Counted from the stretch's first letter, positions 40,488 to 52,216 are shown. The stretch: DNA of 64,000 nucleotides from Streptomyces spectabilis (GCF_008704795.1 NZ_CP023690.1:1866001-1930000), one strand, 5' to 3'. The notes: generated by a model from the letters alone, not told the origin. Numbers and translations are program-made.

Positions 40488-40916
40488 GTGCCCGAAGTCA
40501 GCGCGGAGGCACGGATCGAGGCACCAGCGGAGAAGGTCTGGGCGCACCTCGCCGACCTGTCCCAGTACGGAAAGTGGAACACGACGCACACCGGCTTCCC
40601 GCAAGGCCCGCCCGCCTCGCTGGAGCTGGGCGGAACGTTCACGGAGAACATGAAGCTGATGGGCTTCCCCGCCGAGGTCGCCTGGACGGTCGTGGACCTG
40701 GAGGCAGGCCGTACGTTCGCGATCAAGGGCAAGGGGCCGATGGGCGTCACGGTCGGCACCCGCTACACGGTGGTACCGGACGGCGAGGCGTCGACGGTGC
40801 GCGCGAACGGGGAGTTCAGCGGCGCGGCCGTGTCGATGATGGCGGGCAAGCTCAAGGACTCGGTGACGGCGGCGCTCAACGAGTCGCTGCGGAAGCTGGG
40901 CGACCTGGTGAAGTGA
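40488..40916 (+). CDS. SRPBCC-fold (polyketide cyclase/Bet v 1-like) protein
   Basis: 142 aa from GTG 40488 (AAGGGG eight bases ahead); an in-frame GTG at 40479 is also possible. Begins MPEVSAEARIEAPAEKVWAH, then DLSQYGKWNTTHTGF and TAALNESLRKLGDLVK, the SRPBCC beta-sheet wrapped on a long C-terminal helix. Such proteins bind hydrophobic ligands; roles are as cyclases or carrier-like proteins. Convergent with the PadR gene and separated by a strong bidirectional terminator. Confidence 0.87.
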   Translation: MPEVSAEARIEAPAEKVWAHLADLSQYGKWNTTHTGFPQGPPASLELGGTFTENMKLMGFPAEVAWTVVDLEAGRTFAIKGKGPMGVTVGTRYTVVPDGEASTVRANGEFSGAAVSMMAGKLKDSVTAALNESLRKLGDLVK

Positions 40917-40953
40917 GCGGCGCGGCCCGCGCCCGGCGCGGCGCGGACGAGGA

Positions 40954-40984
40954 AGGCGCCCCGCACCTGTCGTGCGGGGCGCCT
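40954..40984. terminator. Bidirectional terminator
   Basis: AGGCGCCCCGCAC and GTGCGGGGCGCCT form a 13-bp perfect stem with a 5-nt loop between the convergent SRPBCC and PadR genes. Confidence 0.8.
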
Positions 40985-41018
40985 CGACGGCCGCGCGGAG
41001 GGCGCGGTCCTCGCTGCC

Positions 41019-41651
41019 TCAGTCCTCATCGGCGAGGATGAGGTACAGCTTCTTGCGGGCGTCGTTGATGACGGTCAGCGCCTTCTCGCGCTGCTCCTTG
41101 GAGCCGGTCTTCCAGACCTGGCCGAAGGCCTCCATCAGGCCGACCCCGGCCTGCCGGATCTCGCTCAGGACCTCCCAGTCGACGCCGCGCCCGGCGTCCT
41201 CCCAGGGCGCGTCCGTGCCCTCCTCCGCCGCGGCGCGGCCGGACTCGGTGAGCGAGAAGAGCTTCTTGCCGCCCTCGCTCTCGCTGACGATCAGGCCCTC
41301 GTCCTCCAGGAGCTGGAGGGTGGGGTAGACGGAGCCGGGGCTGGGCTTCCACGCCCCGCCGCTGCGCTCGGCGATCTCCTGGATCATCTCGTAACCGTGC
41401 ATCGAACGGTCCTTGAGAAGGGCCAGGATGGACGCGCGTACGTCGCCGCGCCGGGCCCGGCCACGCGGACCGCCCCGCCCGCCGCGTCCGCCCCAGGGGC
41501 CGGGGCCCCCGAAGCCGGGCCCGAAGGGGCCGAACGCGCCGCGCCGCCCTTCGAAGCCGCCGCCGAATCCCCCGCGCCCCTCGGGGCCGGGGCCGAACGG
41601 ACCGCGTCCGCGGCCGCGCTGGTGCTCGTGTTCAAAACCATGGGAACGCAT
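41019..41651 (-). CDS. PadR-family regulator with Gly-rich N-terminus
   Basis: 210 aa; ATG 41651 with GGAAGGA nine bases upstream. Residues about 8-60 are Gly/Arg/Pro/Phe-rich (RGRGRGPFGPGPEGRGGFGG), then the PadR winged helix (VRASILALLKDRSMHGYEMI, GGAWKPSPGSVYPTLQLLED) and the C-terminal helix for dimerisation. PadR proteins repress exporters or detoxification genes. The 5' flank at 41690-41765 is AT-rich with inverted-repeat-like TCGATGAT elements that could be its operator. Convergent to the SRPBCC gene. Confidence 0.9.
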   Translation of the reverse strand: MRSHGFEHEHQRGRGRGPFGPGPEGRGGFGGGFEGRRGAFGPFGPGFGGPGPWGGRGGRGGPRGRARRGDVRASILALLKDRSMHGYEMIQEIAERSGGAWKPSPGSVYPTLQLLEDEGLIVSESEGGKKLFSLTESGRAAAEEGTDAPWEDAGRGVDWEVLSEIRQAGVGLMEAFGQVWKTGSKEQREKALTVINDARKKLYLILADED

Positions 41652-41903
41652 GTCGATCATTCCTTCCGTTGCTCATCCGCTGATCCGTGGCATCGTCGGT
41701 CAATGACATCATTGATCAGTCGCGATGCTTCGACGATATATCGGAACCGTTCGTCTGACAACCCCATGCCGTCATCACGCACCTGATCCCCGCGTCAGCG
41801 CGGCTCGGCTCATGGCCAAAAACCCACCACCCGTCACCGAACAAAGCCAGTTTCAGTGAATTGGCCTTACCCAAGTCCTTGAGTGGCCCCCTACCGTCGC
41901 CCC

Positions 41904-42731
41904 ATGACGACATCCCCACGGAAGCGCATCCGCATCGTCGACGCCTTCGCCGAGCGCCCCTTCACCGGCAATCCCGCCGGTGTGCTGCTGCTCGACTCGT
42001 TCCCGGACGACGGCTGGCTCCAGCACGTGGCCACCGAGGTCAACCACGCCGAGACCGCCTTCGCCCACCCGCTGCCGCCGGGCGGCGCCGCCGACTGGGC
42101 GCTGCGCTGGTTCACGCCCGCCACCGAGGTCGACCTGTGCGGCCACGCCACCCTGGCCACCGCCCACGTCCTGTGGACCACGGGCACGGCCGAGGGGACC
42201 GTGCGGTTCGCCACCCGGGCCGGGGTGCTCGTCTCCACCACCCACGCGGACGGCACGATCACGCTCGACTTCCCGACCGCCCCGCTCACCGCGACCGGCG
42301 CCCCGGACGGCATCACCGAAGCCCTCGGCGCCGAGCCGCTCTCGGTGTACGACACGGGTCCGCACACCGGTGACCTGCTGGTCGAGCTGGCCGACGAGAA
42401 GACGGTCCGCGCGCTCACTCCCGACCACCGGGCCCTGGCGCTGCACTCCGAGCGGGGCATCATCGCGACCGCGCCCGCCGAGGACCCCACCAGCGGCTAC
42501 GACTTCGTCTCGCGCGGCTTCTTCCCGCGCGTGGGCATCGACGAGGACCCCGTCACGGGCAGCGCGCACACCGCCCTCGCGCCCTTCTGGTCCGCGCGCC
42601 TCGGCCGCACCGAGCTGACGGGCCTGCAGGCCTCGCCCCGCTCGGGCCTGGTGCGCACCGATCTGCGCGGCGACCGCACCCTGCTGACCGGCCGCGCGGT
42701 CACCGTCATCGAGGGCGACCTGCTGGCCTGA
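41904..42731 (+). CDS. PhzF-family isomerase-like protein
   Basis: 275 aa. IRIVDAFAERPFTGNPAGVL at the N-terminus and NHAETAF with the conserved catalytic Glu, GHATLATAHVL in the middle, and DEDPVTGSAHTALAPFW in the second half mark PhzF/diaminopimelate-epimerase-like folds. Substrate unknown; PhzF itself isomerises DHHA in phenazine synthesis. ATG 41904 follows TACCGT by 6 bp, suggesting a leaderless mRNA. Terminated by a 12-bp hairpin. Confidence 0.9.
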   Translation: MTTSPRKRIRIVDAFAERPFTGNPAGVLLLDSFPDDGWLQHVATEVNHAETAFAHPLPPGGAADWALRWFTPATEVDLCGHATLATAHVLWTTGTAEGTVRFATRAGVLVSTTHADGTITLDFPTAPLTATGAPDGITEALGAEPLSVYDTGPHTGDLLVELADEKTVRALTPDHRALALHSERGIIATAPAEDPTSGYDFVSRGFFPRVGIDEDPVTGSAHTALAPFWSARLGRTELTGLQASPRSGLVRTDLRGDRTLLTGRAVTVIEGDLLA

Positions 42732-42740
42732 CGCGCGCCC

Positions 42741-42768
42741 GCCCACCGCGTGGGATCACGCGGTGGGC
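42741..42768. terminator. Terminator shared by PhzF and CPBP genes
   Basis: GCCCACCGCGTG and CACGCGGTGGGC form a perfect 12-bp stem with loop GGAT. It begins 9 bp after the PhzF stop and extends through the last codons of the convergent CPBP gene. Confidence 0.75.
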
Positions 42769-43568
42769 AGCCACCCCACCTTCCCGGCGAGCAGCGCGTA
42801 TCCGACGAACGCCCCGATGTCCAGGAGCGAGTGGGCCACGACGAGCGGCCCGACCCGGCCCCACCTGCGGTAGAGCAGGACGAAGACCACACCCATCGCC
42901 ATGTTGCCGACGAACCCGCCGATGCCCTGGTACAGGTGGTACGAGCCGCGCAGCACCGAGCTCGCCGCGAGGGCGGCCATCGGCGACCACCCCAACTGGT
43001 CGAGCCTGCGCAGCAGATAGCCGACGACGATCACTTCCTCGAGGATCGAGTTCTGCAGCGCCGACAGGACGAGCACCGGGTACTTCCACCACACGTCGGG
43101 CAGGTCCTCCGGCACCACCGTCAGATTGAAGCCGAGGCCGCGGGCCGCCAGATAGAAGGCGATGCCCGTGGAGCCGATGACCGCGGCGACCGCCGCCCCG
43201 CGCCCGAGGTCCGGCCACGGCCGCGTCCGGTCGAAGCCGAGCGCCTTGAGGCCCGAGCCCTCCCGCAGCAGGAAGTGGGCCACGAGCGCGACCGGCACCA
43301 GGGCCGTCGTGATGCCGAACAGCTGCCACGCGAGGTCCAGCCAGGGCCGCCCCGGCGCCGCCGAGGAGTTGAGGGTCGCCGCCTGGTCCTTGAGGCCGCC
43401 CGGCTTGGTGACCGAGCCGATGAAGCTGATGAGCGCCGACACACCGCTCGCGCCGAGCGACAGGGCGAGGACGAGCACCGTCTCGTCGCGCAGGAACCGC
43501 CGCGAGGGCCTCGCCCCGGGAAGGACACCAGCCGTCGGCCCCGGCTCCGCTCGCACTTCTTCCTCCAC
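42756..43568 (-). CDS. CPBP-family membrane protease-like protein
   Basis: 270 aa with about seven to eight hydrophobic helices. CPBP motif 1 reads ILEEVIVVGYLLRR: the Glu-Glu pair is present, but the Arg of EExxxR is replaced by Val. Motif 2 LRGSYHLYQG has the His, motif 3 has AHSLLDIGAF. Known CPBP proteins are intramembrane glutamic endopeptidases (Rce1-like) or bacteriocin-immunity-type proteins. Starts GTG 43568. Catalysis is plausible but the Arg substitution deserves note. Confidence 0.87.
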   Translation of the reverse strand: MEEEVRAEPGPTAGVLPGARPSRRFLRDETVLVLALSLGASGVSALISFIGSVTKPGGLKDQAATLNSSAAPGRPWLDLAWQLFGITTALVPVALVAHFLLREGSGLKALGFDRTRPWPDLGRGAAVAAVIGSTGIAFYLAARGLGFNLTVVPEDLPDVWWKYPVLVLSALQNSILEEVIVVGYLLRRLDQLGWSPMAALAASSVLRGSYHLYQGIGGFVGNMAMGVVFVLLYRRWGRVGPLVVAHSLLDIGAFVGYALLAGKVGWLPTA

Positions 43569-43768
43569 TGCGTGACCCCGCCTCGTCGCTCACCGCGCCG
43601 CCCGTCGCATCGATCGGTACGAGGCCGCGCCTGGGTCGTCAAGCTTGCCCGATGACCGCCGAGGGCGGTCGGCCGACCCGCGCTCACGAGATCACGCACG
43701 CCACGGCACGGGCGCGCGCGGGCCCCTCGTCCGCCGAGGAGACCCCCGCTGCGCCGCGCCGGGACGCG

Positions 43769-45289
43769 TCACCGCACCGGCAGCGCCGGCTCCGGAAGGC
43801 CCACCGGCCAGGTGTGCACCGGCTCCCCCGCGTGCATCAGCTCGCAGTACCGGCGCGTGGTGGCCGCGAGGGCCGCCTCGCGCTCCAGACCGCGCTCCAG
43901 GGCCCGGTGGTACGTCGCCGCCTGCCAGGACGCGCCGTTGACCCGCCGCCTGCACCGCTCCTCGATCACGCCCAGGTACAGATCGCGGTCGGCGGGCTCC
44001 ACGCCCCACGCGTCAAGACCGGCCCCGGCGAGCGGCAGCAGCTCGTCGCGTACGAGATCGACGGCCGCCACCCGCGTGAGGCCGCCGTACCGCCCGCGCC
44101 GCGGCCACTCCAAGGACGCCTCGATGCCGTGGCGACAGGCCGTGTCGAAGTTCCGGGCGGCCGTCTCGAAGGGCAGCCTGCTCCACACGGGCCGCGTCTC
44201 CTCGGCGAGCGCGCGGACCACTCCGTAGTAGAAGGCGACGTTGGCGATGACGTCCGTGACGGTCGGGCCCGCGGGCAGCACCCGGTTCTCCACGCGCAGG
44301 TGCGGTACGCCGTCGGCGATGCCGTACACGGGGCGGTTCCAGCGGTACACCGTGCCGTTGTGCAGCGTCAGCTCCGCCAGCTGCGGCACCCCGCCGTCGT
44401 CGAGCACGCGCTGCGGGTCCTCGCGGTCGCACAGCGGGATCAGCGCCGGGAAGTAGCGCACGTTCTCCTCGAAGAGGTCGTACGCGCTGCTGATCCAGCG
44501 CTCCCCGAACCAGCTGCGCGGCCGTACGCCCTGCGCCTGGAGCTCGGGCGGGCGCGTGTCCGTGGACTGCAGGAACAGCGGCGGCCGCGACTCGCGCCAC
44601 AGCTCGCGCCCGAACAGGAACGGCGCGTTGGCGCCCACCGCGACCTGGGCGGCCGCGATCGACTGCGCCGCGTTCCACACGTCGGCGAACTTGCCCGGCG
44701 TGACCTGGAGGTGCAGCTGCACCGACGTGCACGCGGCCTCGGGCGCGATGGACGCCGACGAGCACCGCAGCCGCTCCACGCCCTCGATGTCCAGGGCGAA
44801 GTGCTCGCCGCGGGCCGCCACCATCTGGTCGTTGAGCAGCGCGTAGCGGTCGTCATCGGAGAGGTTCGCGGAGACCAGGTCCTCGCGGTTCAGGGTCGGC
44901 AGAATGCCGATCATCACGATGCCCGCGTCCACCTCGTTCGCTTTCCGGTGGGCGTAGGCGAGGGCCGTGCGCAACTCCTCGGCGAGCTGGTCGAGAACAC
45001 GGCCGCCGAGCCGGTGCGGGGCAATGTTCACTTCCAGATTGAACATTCCGAGTTCGGTCTGGAAATCACGGCTCGCGATGCGCCTGAGAACTTCGGTATT
45101 CATCATTCTCGGAGAGCCGTCGGGCCCCGCGAGATTCAGCTCTATCTCCAGGCCCAGCAGGTTCTTGGGCCGGTCGAAGCGCCGCTCGTCGAGCATCCGC
45201 CCGAGCGCGTCGAGGCACTGCCGATGCTTGATCCGGTACAGCTGGCGATCGGACAGGTCGTACGATCCCGCCTCGACCTTTTCCCCCAT
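43769..45289 (-). CDS. Glutamate-cysteine ligase (GCS2)-family protein
   Basis: 506 aa; ATG 45289 behind GGAGGGAAG. GCS2 features: KNLLGLEIELNLAGPDGSPR (Glu-rich metal site), FQTELGMFNLEVNIAPHRLG and VQLHLQVTPGKFADVWNAAQ. The family ligates glutamate to an amine such as cysteine with ATP. Streptomyces use mycothiol rather than glutathione, so the real substrates may be other amines (for example EgtA-like for ergothioneine synthesis, though this protein is of the longer form). Precise reaction undetermined. Confidence 0.88.
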   Translation of the reverse strand: MGEKVEAGSYDLSDRQLYRIKHRQCLDALGRMLDERRFDRPKNLLGLEIELNLAGPDGSPRMMNTEVLRRIASRDFQTELGMFNLEVNIAPHRLGGRVLDQLAEELRTALAYAHRKANEVDAGIVMIGILPTLNREDLVSANLSDDDRYALLNDQMVAARGEHFALDIEGVERLRCSSASIAPEAACTSVQLHLQVTPGKFADVWNAAQSIAAAQVAVGANAPFLFGRELWRESRPPLFLQSTDTRPPELQAQGVRPRSWFGERWISSAYDLFEENVRYFPALIPLCDREDPQRVLDDGGVPQLAELTLHNGTVYRWNRPVYGIADGVPHLRVENRVLPAGPTVTDVIANVAFYYGVVRALAEETRPVWSRLPFETAARNFDTACRHGIEASLEWPRRGRYGGLTRVAAVDLVRDELLPLAGAGLDAWGVEPADRDLYLGVIEERCRRRVNGASWQAATYHRALERGLEREAALAATTRRYCELMHAGEPVHTWPVGLPEPALPVR

Positions 45290-45790
45290 CGCAGCTTCCC
45301 TCCTCCGGATGGGCAGCCAGCAACCCGGCCGCTGTGTACGGAGGATGATGCCCCGACGATGTGATCCGTAACGCCCCGCGCGAGCCCGCCGCCCGGTAGG
45401 CTCCAGAATGTGCCGTGGGGCACATTCACGAGGCAAGGGACGCGACGCCGCTTTCCCTTCCTCCAGTTGTGGCGAAAAAACCGATGAGAATCGGCCGACC
45501 GCAGCCGTGGAAAGTCACGAGGTCACACGCACGGACACGATCCGGAATCAGGAGAAATCCCCCAGAAGCGCGTCCGAATGACGACTTGACCGGCATATGA
45601 GGAAGGGCTAGGCGAAACACTTCCTGAACACGTGTCGTATAAACTCCCGGGTTGAGGCAGAGAGTTGGCGCTCGCGGTCCCCCGTCCCCCGGGGCCCCTG
45701 CCCCCGCCCCCTCTGCCCCCGAGCAGACAGCGCCGTCCGCACCCGCCCCCCGCTCCACTTGTGCCTGTCGAATGAGAGAGGCGACCCACC
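45290..45790. other. 501-bp structured non-coding stretch
   Basis: No gene has a ribosome site and recognisable sequence here. Contents: TAGGCT (45397-45402) with a hairpin GAATGTGCC/GGCACATTC (45406-45427) at the likely start of a plus-strand RNA; a minus-strand terminator-like hairpin CCGAT/ATCGG with a T6 run at 45475-45494; an AT-richer interval 45560-45640; and a C-run block 45679-45720 that can form a G-quadruplex on the minus strand. A plus-strand 61-codon GTG frame from 45415 is possible but unsupported. Confidence 0.45.
45475..45494 (-). terminator. Hairpin with T6 run, minus strand
   Basis: On the minus strand CCGAT-TCTC-ATCGG is followed by TTTTTT. It would end an RNA coming from the right, where no minus-strand gene exists, so it may belong to a small RNA. 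Confidence 0.4.
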
Positions 45791-46387
45791 ATGCCGCTGC
45801 ATGTTCCCCCGGCTCCCGCGCCCGCACTGCGCAGCGTCCTCACGGCCCTCAGCTCTCCCACCGCCGTCCGCGAGGCCCGTACGCCTTCCCTGCGCGCCGC
45901 CCAAGGGCCCGTGAGCCCGGATGTTCCGCTGCCCGTGCACGAGTTGGACCACGCGGCGACGGAGCCCGCACCGGCGACCGGAGCGGCCACCAAGCTCATC
46001 GGCTGGCGCTTCCTGATCCGCTGCGGCGAGCGCGCGGTGGCCGCGGCGGAGACGATGCTCACGCCCGACGGCTGGGCGTTCTCGCACTTCTGCGAGGGTC
46101 CGTACATCGCGTCCGCCGAGCGCGCGCTGCGCCACGCCGAGGCCATGCCGCAGTCGTACCAGCCGCGCCTGCTGTCCGTACCGGAGCTGTACATGCTCAC
46201 CTTGTGGCTGCACGGCGACCGCGGCACCGACGCCGCCAGCGGCCCGCTCGCGCCCACCGACATCCTGGTGCCGCTCGCCCCGGCGCCCCCCGGCATCACC
46301 GCCCACCGGCCGCACCGCGCCGCCGACCTCCTCCCGGTGCTCACCCACCGCCTCACCCCGGCCCCACTGCTCGGCTCGCCCGCCTGA
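45791..46387 (+). CDS. Conserved Streptomyces hypothetical protein (198 aa)
   Basis: ATG 45791 with GAGAGAGGCG upstream. N-terminal 65 residues are Pro/Ala-rich and flexible; the core GWRFLIRCGERAVAAAETML, TPDGWAFSHFCEGPYIASAE and RALRHAEAMPQSYQPRLLSV looks like a folded domain of about 90 residues with two Cys; the tail is Pro-rich again. I recognise it as recurrent in Streptomyces but know no function. Ends in a 9-bp hairpin at 46409. Confidence 0.75.
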   Translation: MPLHVPPAPAPALRSVLTALSSPTAVREARTPSLRAAQGPVSPDVPLPVHELDHAATEPAPATGAATKLIGWRFLIRCGERAVAAAETMLTPDGWAFSHFCEGPYIASAERALRHAEAMPQSYQPRLLSVPELYMLTLWLHGDRGTDAASGPLAPTDILVPLAPAPPGITAHRPHRAADLLPVLTHRLTPAPLLGSPA

Positions 46388-46408
46388 ACCCGGCGCGATT
46401 CCGCTTCC

Positions 46409-46439
46409 GTGCCCCGCCGCCCCCAGGGCCGCGGGGCAC
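46409..46439 (+). terminator. Terminator after 198-aa gene
   Basis: GTGCCCCGC (46409-46417) and GCGGGGCAC (46431-46439), a perfect 9-bp stem. Confidence 0.65.
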
Positions 46440-46708
46440 GCCCCTGCCCGGAATGCCCATCCGGACTAGCCCACTTCGGCCACGTCGAACCACCCGAAGG
46501 GACAGGGGAGTTGAGCTGAACCGTCCGGGCGGGTGATACGTCCTTAAGGCTGTAGGGAGCGCTGCCGCAAAATCCCTGCGGAATCACGTCCGTGGGGCAA
46601 CACTGGACTGGACCGACCAACCAACGGGGGAACGGGGGCGGCATGACCACCGCATCGAGCCGCAGCACAGACGCGACAACCACCACTTCGCAGCGAAAGA
46701 ACCCTTCC

Positions 46709-46915
46709 ATGTGCCAGCACCAGCCAGCGTGCCCGACAGCCGAATCCGCCGACCGGGAGGCCGCGCTCCTCATCGCGCACCACCCGGAGCAGGGCTGGAG
46801 CCTGCTGTGCAACGGCGTCCTGCTCTTCGAGGACACCGGTGAGCTGCTGCCGAACGGCGAGATCATCGCGCCGCACCGGCCGCTGGGCACCATTCAGGTG
46901 ATGACGGCCGCCTGA
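46709..46915 (+). CDS. DUF5999 family small protein
   Basis: 68 aa: MCQHQPACPTAESADREAAL followed by LIAHHPEQGWSLLCNGVLLF and EDTGELLPNGEIIAPHRPLG. This matches DUF5999, a small Cys/His-containing family in Streptomyces. Homologues begin at MCQHQP, so I chose ATG 46709; an in-frame ATG at 46643 would add 22 Thr/Ser-rich residues. Cys-x-His and one later Cys could bind zinc. Function unknown. Confidence 0.8.
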   Translation: MCQHQPACPTAESADREAALLIAHHPEQGWSLLCNGVLLFEDTGELLPNGEIIAPHRPLGTIQVMTAA

Positions 46916-46961
46916 GCCGTCCGCACGGAAGCAGCGCACGACAGACAGTCCAGAAAGAACC

Positions 46962-47037
46962 CAGGGCCGGCCCGGAAGACACGAAGTCCTCCGCACCGGC
47001 CCTGCCTTGTGCCCAGGGGCACCCGGCTCTGGGTGCC
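46962..47037. terminator. Two tandem hairpins between DUF5999 and gcvP
   Basis: CAGGGCCGG/CCGGCCCTG (46962-46970, 46996-47004) and GGCACCC/GGGTGCC (47018-47024, 47031-47037) are two perfect stems in the convergent region; together they can terminate both transcripts. Confidence 0.7.
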
Positions 47038-47047
47038 GCCCCTCCGG

Positions 47048-49936
<2,889 letters not shown>

Positions 49937-49998
49937 TGCGGAGGCCTCCTGGTCTGACACGACCTGCGAGGGGCACCACGGCGCGGGTACCCGGACGG

Positions 49999-50218
49999 CC
50001 TCCCCCTCTGTCATCTCAACCTGAGAGCTTCACAGGCCCGCCAAGGCGGTCCTGCTTTCACCGTCGGTGAGGAAGGGTTCCGAGCGTGCCCGCCCGACGC
50101 CCGCCCTGCTTTCCAGAGTGGCCTCGTCCGTGCGGTACAGGGGCCTGAGAGATTCCGGGGAGGAGTTGCTCCTTCGGCGCCTCCGGTGCTGCCACCGAAG
50201 AGCTCTCCCGCACGGGGT
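49999..50218 (-). ncRNA. Tandem glycine riboswitch in gcvP leader
   Basis: The minus-strand RNA has the aptamer 1 hallmark GGGAGAGC, CGCCGAAGGAGCAA and AATCTCTCAGGC, closed by CCGTGCGG/CCGCACGG. Aptamer 2 follows immediately with ACTCTGGAAAGC, CACCGACGGTGAAAGC, CTCTCAGG and ACAGAGGGGG, ending about 60 bp ahead of gcvP. Order and motifs fit the two-aptamer glycine riboswitch that turns on glycine-cleavage genes when glycine is abundant. The region after 49999 to the start codon would contain the expression platform. Confidence 0.93.
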
Positions 50219-50355
50219 CAACAGCCGTTTGCCAGCCTACCAGCGCGGTCCGTGGCCGATCCCTCGAGTGGCCGCCCGTCCCGATGTGCTCTTTCGTAGT
50301 GGTGACGACCGAAAACCGGATGAGCCCGGATGACTTGCGACCAATTGGAGGGAAC

Positions 50356-50727
50356 GTGCAGACGGATATCGATCCCCGCAATCTCATCGGCCGCAAGGCG
50401 TTCGACCGCGACGGCACCAAGATCGGCACGGTCGACGAGATCTACCTCGACGACGCCACCGGCGCCCCGGAGTGGGCGGCCATACGCACCGGTCTGTTCA
50501 GCCGCGACGCGTTCGTCCCCCTTGAGCCCAGCGAGCTGGTCAAGGACGGAACCCTGCGCGTCCCCTTCGAACGCGCCCTGATCAAGGACGCCCCGGACTT
50601 CGGCGTGGGCCGTCACCTCTCCCCCGAGCAGGAGCTCCAGCTCTACCGCCACTACGGCCTGGACGTGGCACCTCCGCCCCCGCCGGACCACGACTTCGGC
50701 CACCGGGCGGACGGGCCGGGCACCTGA
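50356..50727 (+). CDS. PRC-barrel domain protein
   Basis: 123 aa; GTG 50356 with TTGGAGG five bases ahead. PRC-barrel signature DPRNLIGRKAFDRDGTKIGT then VDEIYLDDATGAPEWAAIRT, FLSRDAFVPLEPSELVKDGT-like middle, and HLSPEQELQLYRHYGL at the C-terminus. Such short PRC-barrel proteins are stress-associated in actinobacteria; exact role unknown. Divergent from gcvP, sharing the intergenic region with the riboswitch. Confidence 0.85.
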   Translation: MQTDIDPRNLIGRKAFDRDGTKIGTVDEIYLDDATGAPEWAAIRTGLFSRDAFVPLEPSELVKDGTLRVPFERALIKDAPDFGVGRHLSPEQELQLYRHYGLDVAPPPPPDHDFGHRADGPGT

Positions 50728-50755
50728 CGCCTCCCCGCACGAAGTCCTCCCCCGG

Positions 50756-52216
50756 CTACCCTGCCGCCCCTCCCGCCAGCGGCACCGCGCCCCCGGGGGC
50801 CTCCCCGTCCTTTGCCACCACCAACGGCAGCGGATCCGAAGCTTCCAGCTCCGGGTCGTCCGTACGGAACGTCCGCACCCGCCCCGGCGCCGAATCCGGG
50901 GTCTCGAACCGCACGGTCACCCGCCCCAGACCACTGCCCTGTACCCATCCGGGCCCGTACACCGCGTGCCGTACGTCGTGCCCAGAGGGCCACCGCCGCT
51001 CGGCGGGCGCCACCGGCTCCCCGGCCGCTTCCCCGGCCCCGGATCCCGCGTGGGCCCCGCCCTCGTCGCCCGCGGGCTCCACCGGGACCGCCGCCGTCTC
51101 CTCCCCCTCGGCCGCCGGCGCCAGGGACTCGGTCTGCAGCACGGCGTGGGCCTGCGCGAACAGGTCCTCCTGGGTGAAGTCCGCGAGACCGCTCACACCG
51201 ACCCCGAGGAGCCGCACCCCGCCCGTCGTGTCCACGGACTCCAGGAGCCGCGCCGCCGCCTCCCGCACCACGGCCGGATCGTCCGTGGGCCCCCGCAGCG
51301 TCTCGGAGCGCGTCAGCGTCGAGAAGTCGAACCTCCGCACCTTCAGGACGATGGTCCGCCCGGAGTGCCCGGCCGCCCGCAGCCGCTGCACACACCGGTC
51401 GGCGAGCCGCGCCACTTCCATCCGCACCCGCACGCGGTCGTGGATGTCCACGTCGTACGTGTCCTCGACGCTGACCGACTTGGTGTCGCGCTCGGCCACC
51501 ACGGGCCGCTCGTCCCGGGCCAGCGCCATCGCGTACAGCGCGCCGCCGTGGGCCTTGCCCAGGAGCCGCACCAGCTCGTCCTCCCCGGCCTCGGCGATCT
51601 CCGCCACCGTGGTGATCCCGGCCCGCCGCAGATGGTCCCCGGTCGCGGGGCCCACGCCGGGCAGCACCCGCACCGGCATCGGCCCGAGCAGCCCCCGCTC
51701 CGTCCCGGGCGGTATCAGCACGAGCCCGTCGGGCTTGGCCTCCTCGGAGGCGATCTTCGCCAGCATCTTGGACACGGCGAGGCCCACGGAGCCGGTGAGC
51801 CCGGTCACCCGCAGGATGTCCGCCCGCAGCCGCTCCCCCACGGCCCGCGCGGACGCCTCGTCGTCCGCGACGCCGCCCGCCTCCAGATCCACGAACGCCT
51901 CGTCGAGGCTGAGCGGCTCCACGAGCGGCGAAAGCTGCCGCAACAACCCCATGACCTGCTCGCTGACCTCCCGGTACAGACCGAAGCGGGGGACGAGGTA
52001 CGCGGCGTTCGGCGCGAGGCGCCGCGCCTGCCCCATCGGCATCGCCGAGTGCACCCCGAACCGCCGGGCCTCGTACGACGCGGTCGCGACCACACCGCGC
52101 GGCCCCAGGCCACCGACCACGACGGCCTTGCCGCGCAGGCTCGGCTTCGCGGCCTGCTCGGCGGACGCGTAGAAGGCATCCATGTCGAGATGCAGGATCG
52201 TCGGCGCGGTTCTCAC
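50756..52216 (-). CDS. dinB: DNA polymerase IV (Y-family)
   Basis: 486 aa. Palm motifs ILHLDMDAFYASAEQAAKPS and VEPLSLDEAFVDLEAGG contain the catalytic Asp and Asp-Glu; helix-hairpin-helix VRVLPGVGPATGDHLRRAGI and little-finger region follow; a C-terminal Pro/Glu/Gly-rich extension of about 120 residues (EGEETAAVPVEPAGDEGGAH) is characteristic of actinobacterial DinB. GTG 52216. It does error-prone translesion synthesis. No LexA box was searched for in its upstream region. Confidence 0.96.
   Translation of the reverse strand: MRTAPTILHLDMDAFYASAEQAAKPSLRGKAVVVGGLGPRGVVATASYEARRFGVHSAMPMGQARRLAPNAAYLVPRFGLYREVSEQVMGLLRQLSPLVEPLSLDEAFVDLEAGGVADDEASARAVGERLRADILRVTGLTGSVGLAVSKMLAKIASEEAKPDGLVLIPPGTERGLLGPMPVRVLPGVGPATGDHLRRAGITTVAEIAEAGEDELVRLLGKAHGGALYAMALARDERPVVAERDTKSVSVEDTYDVDIHDRVRVRMEVARLADRCVQRLRAAGHSGRTIVLKVRRFDFSTLTRSETLRGPTDDPAVVREAAARLLESVDTTGGVRLLGVGVSGLADFTQEDLFAQAHAVLQTESLAPAAEGEETAAVPVEPAGDEGGAHAGSGAGEAAGEPVAPAERRWPSGHDVRHAVYGPGWVQGSGLGRVTVRFETPDSAPGRVRTFRTDDPELEASDPLPLVVAKDGEAPGGAVPLAGGAAG

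Noticed and set aside
45415..45600. 61-codon GTG frame at the plus-strand hairpin
   Set aside because: Starts inside the hairpin loop without a ribosome site and has no recognisable sequence; kept only as part of the non-coding region note.
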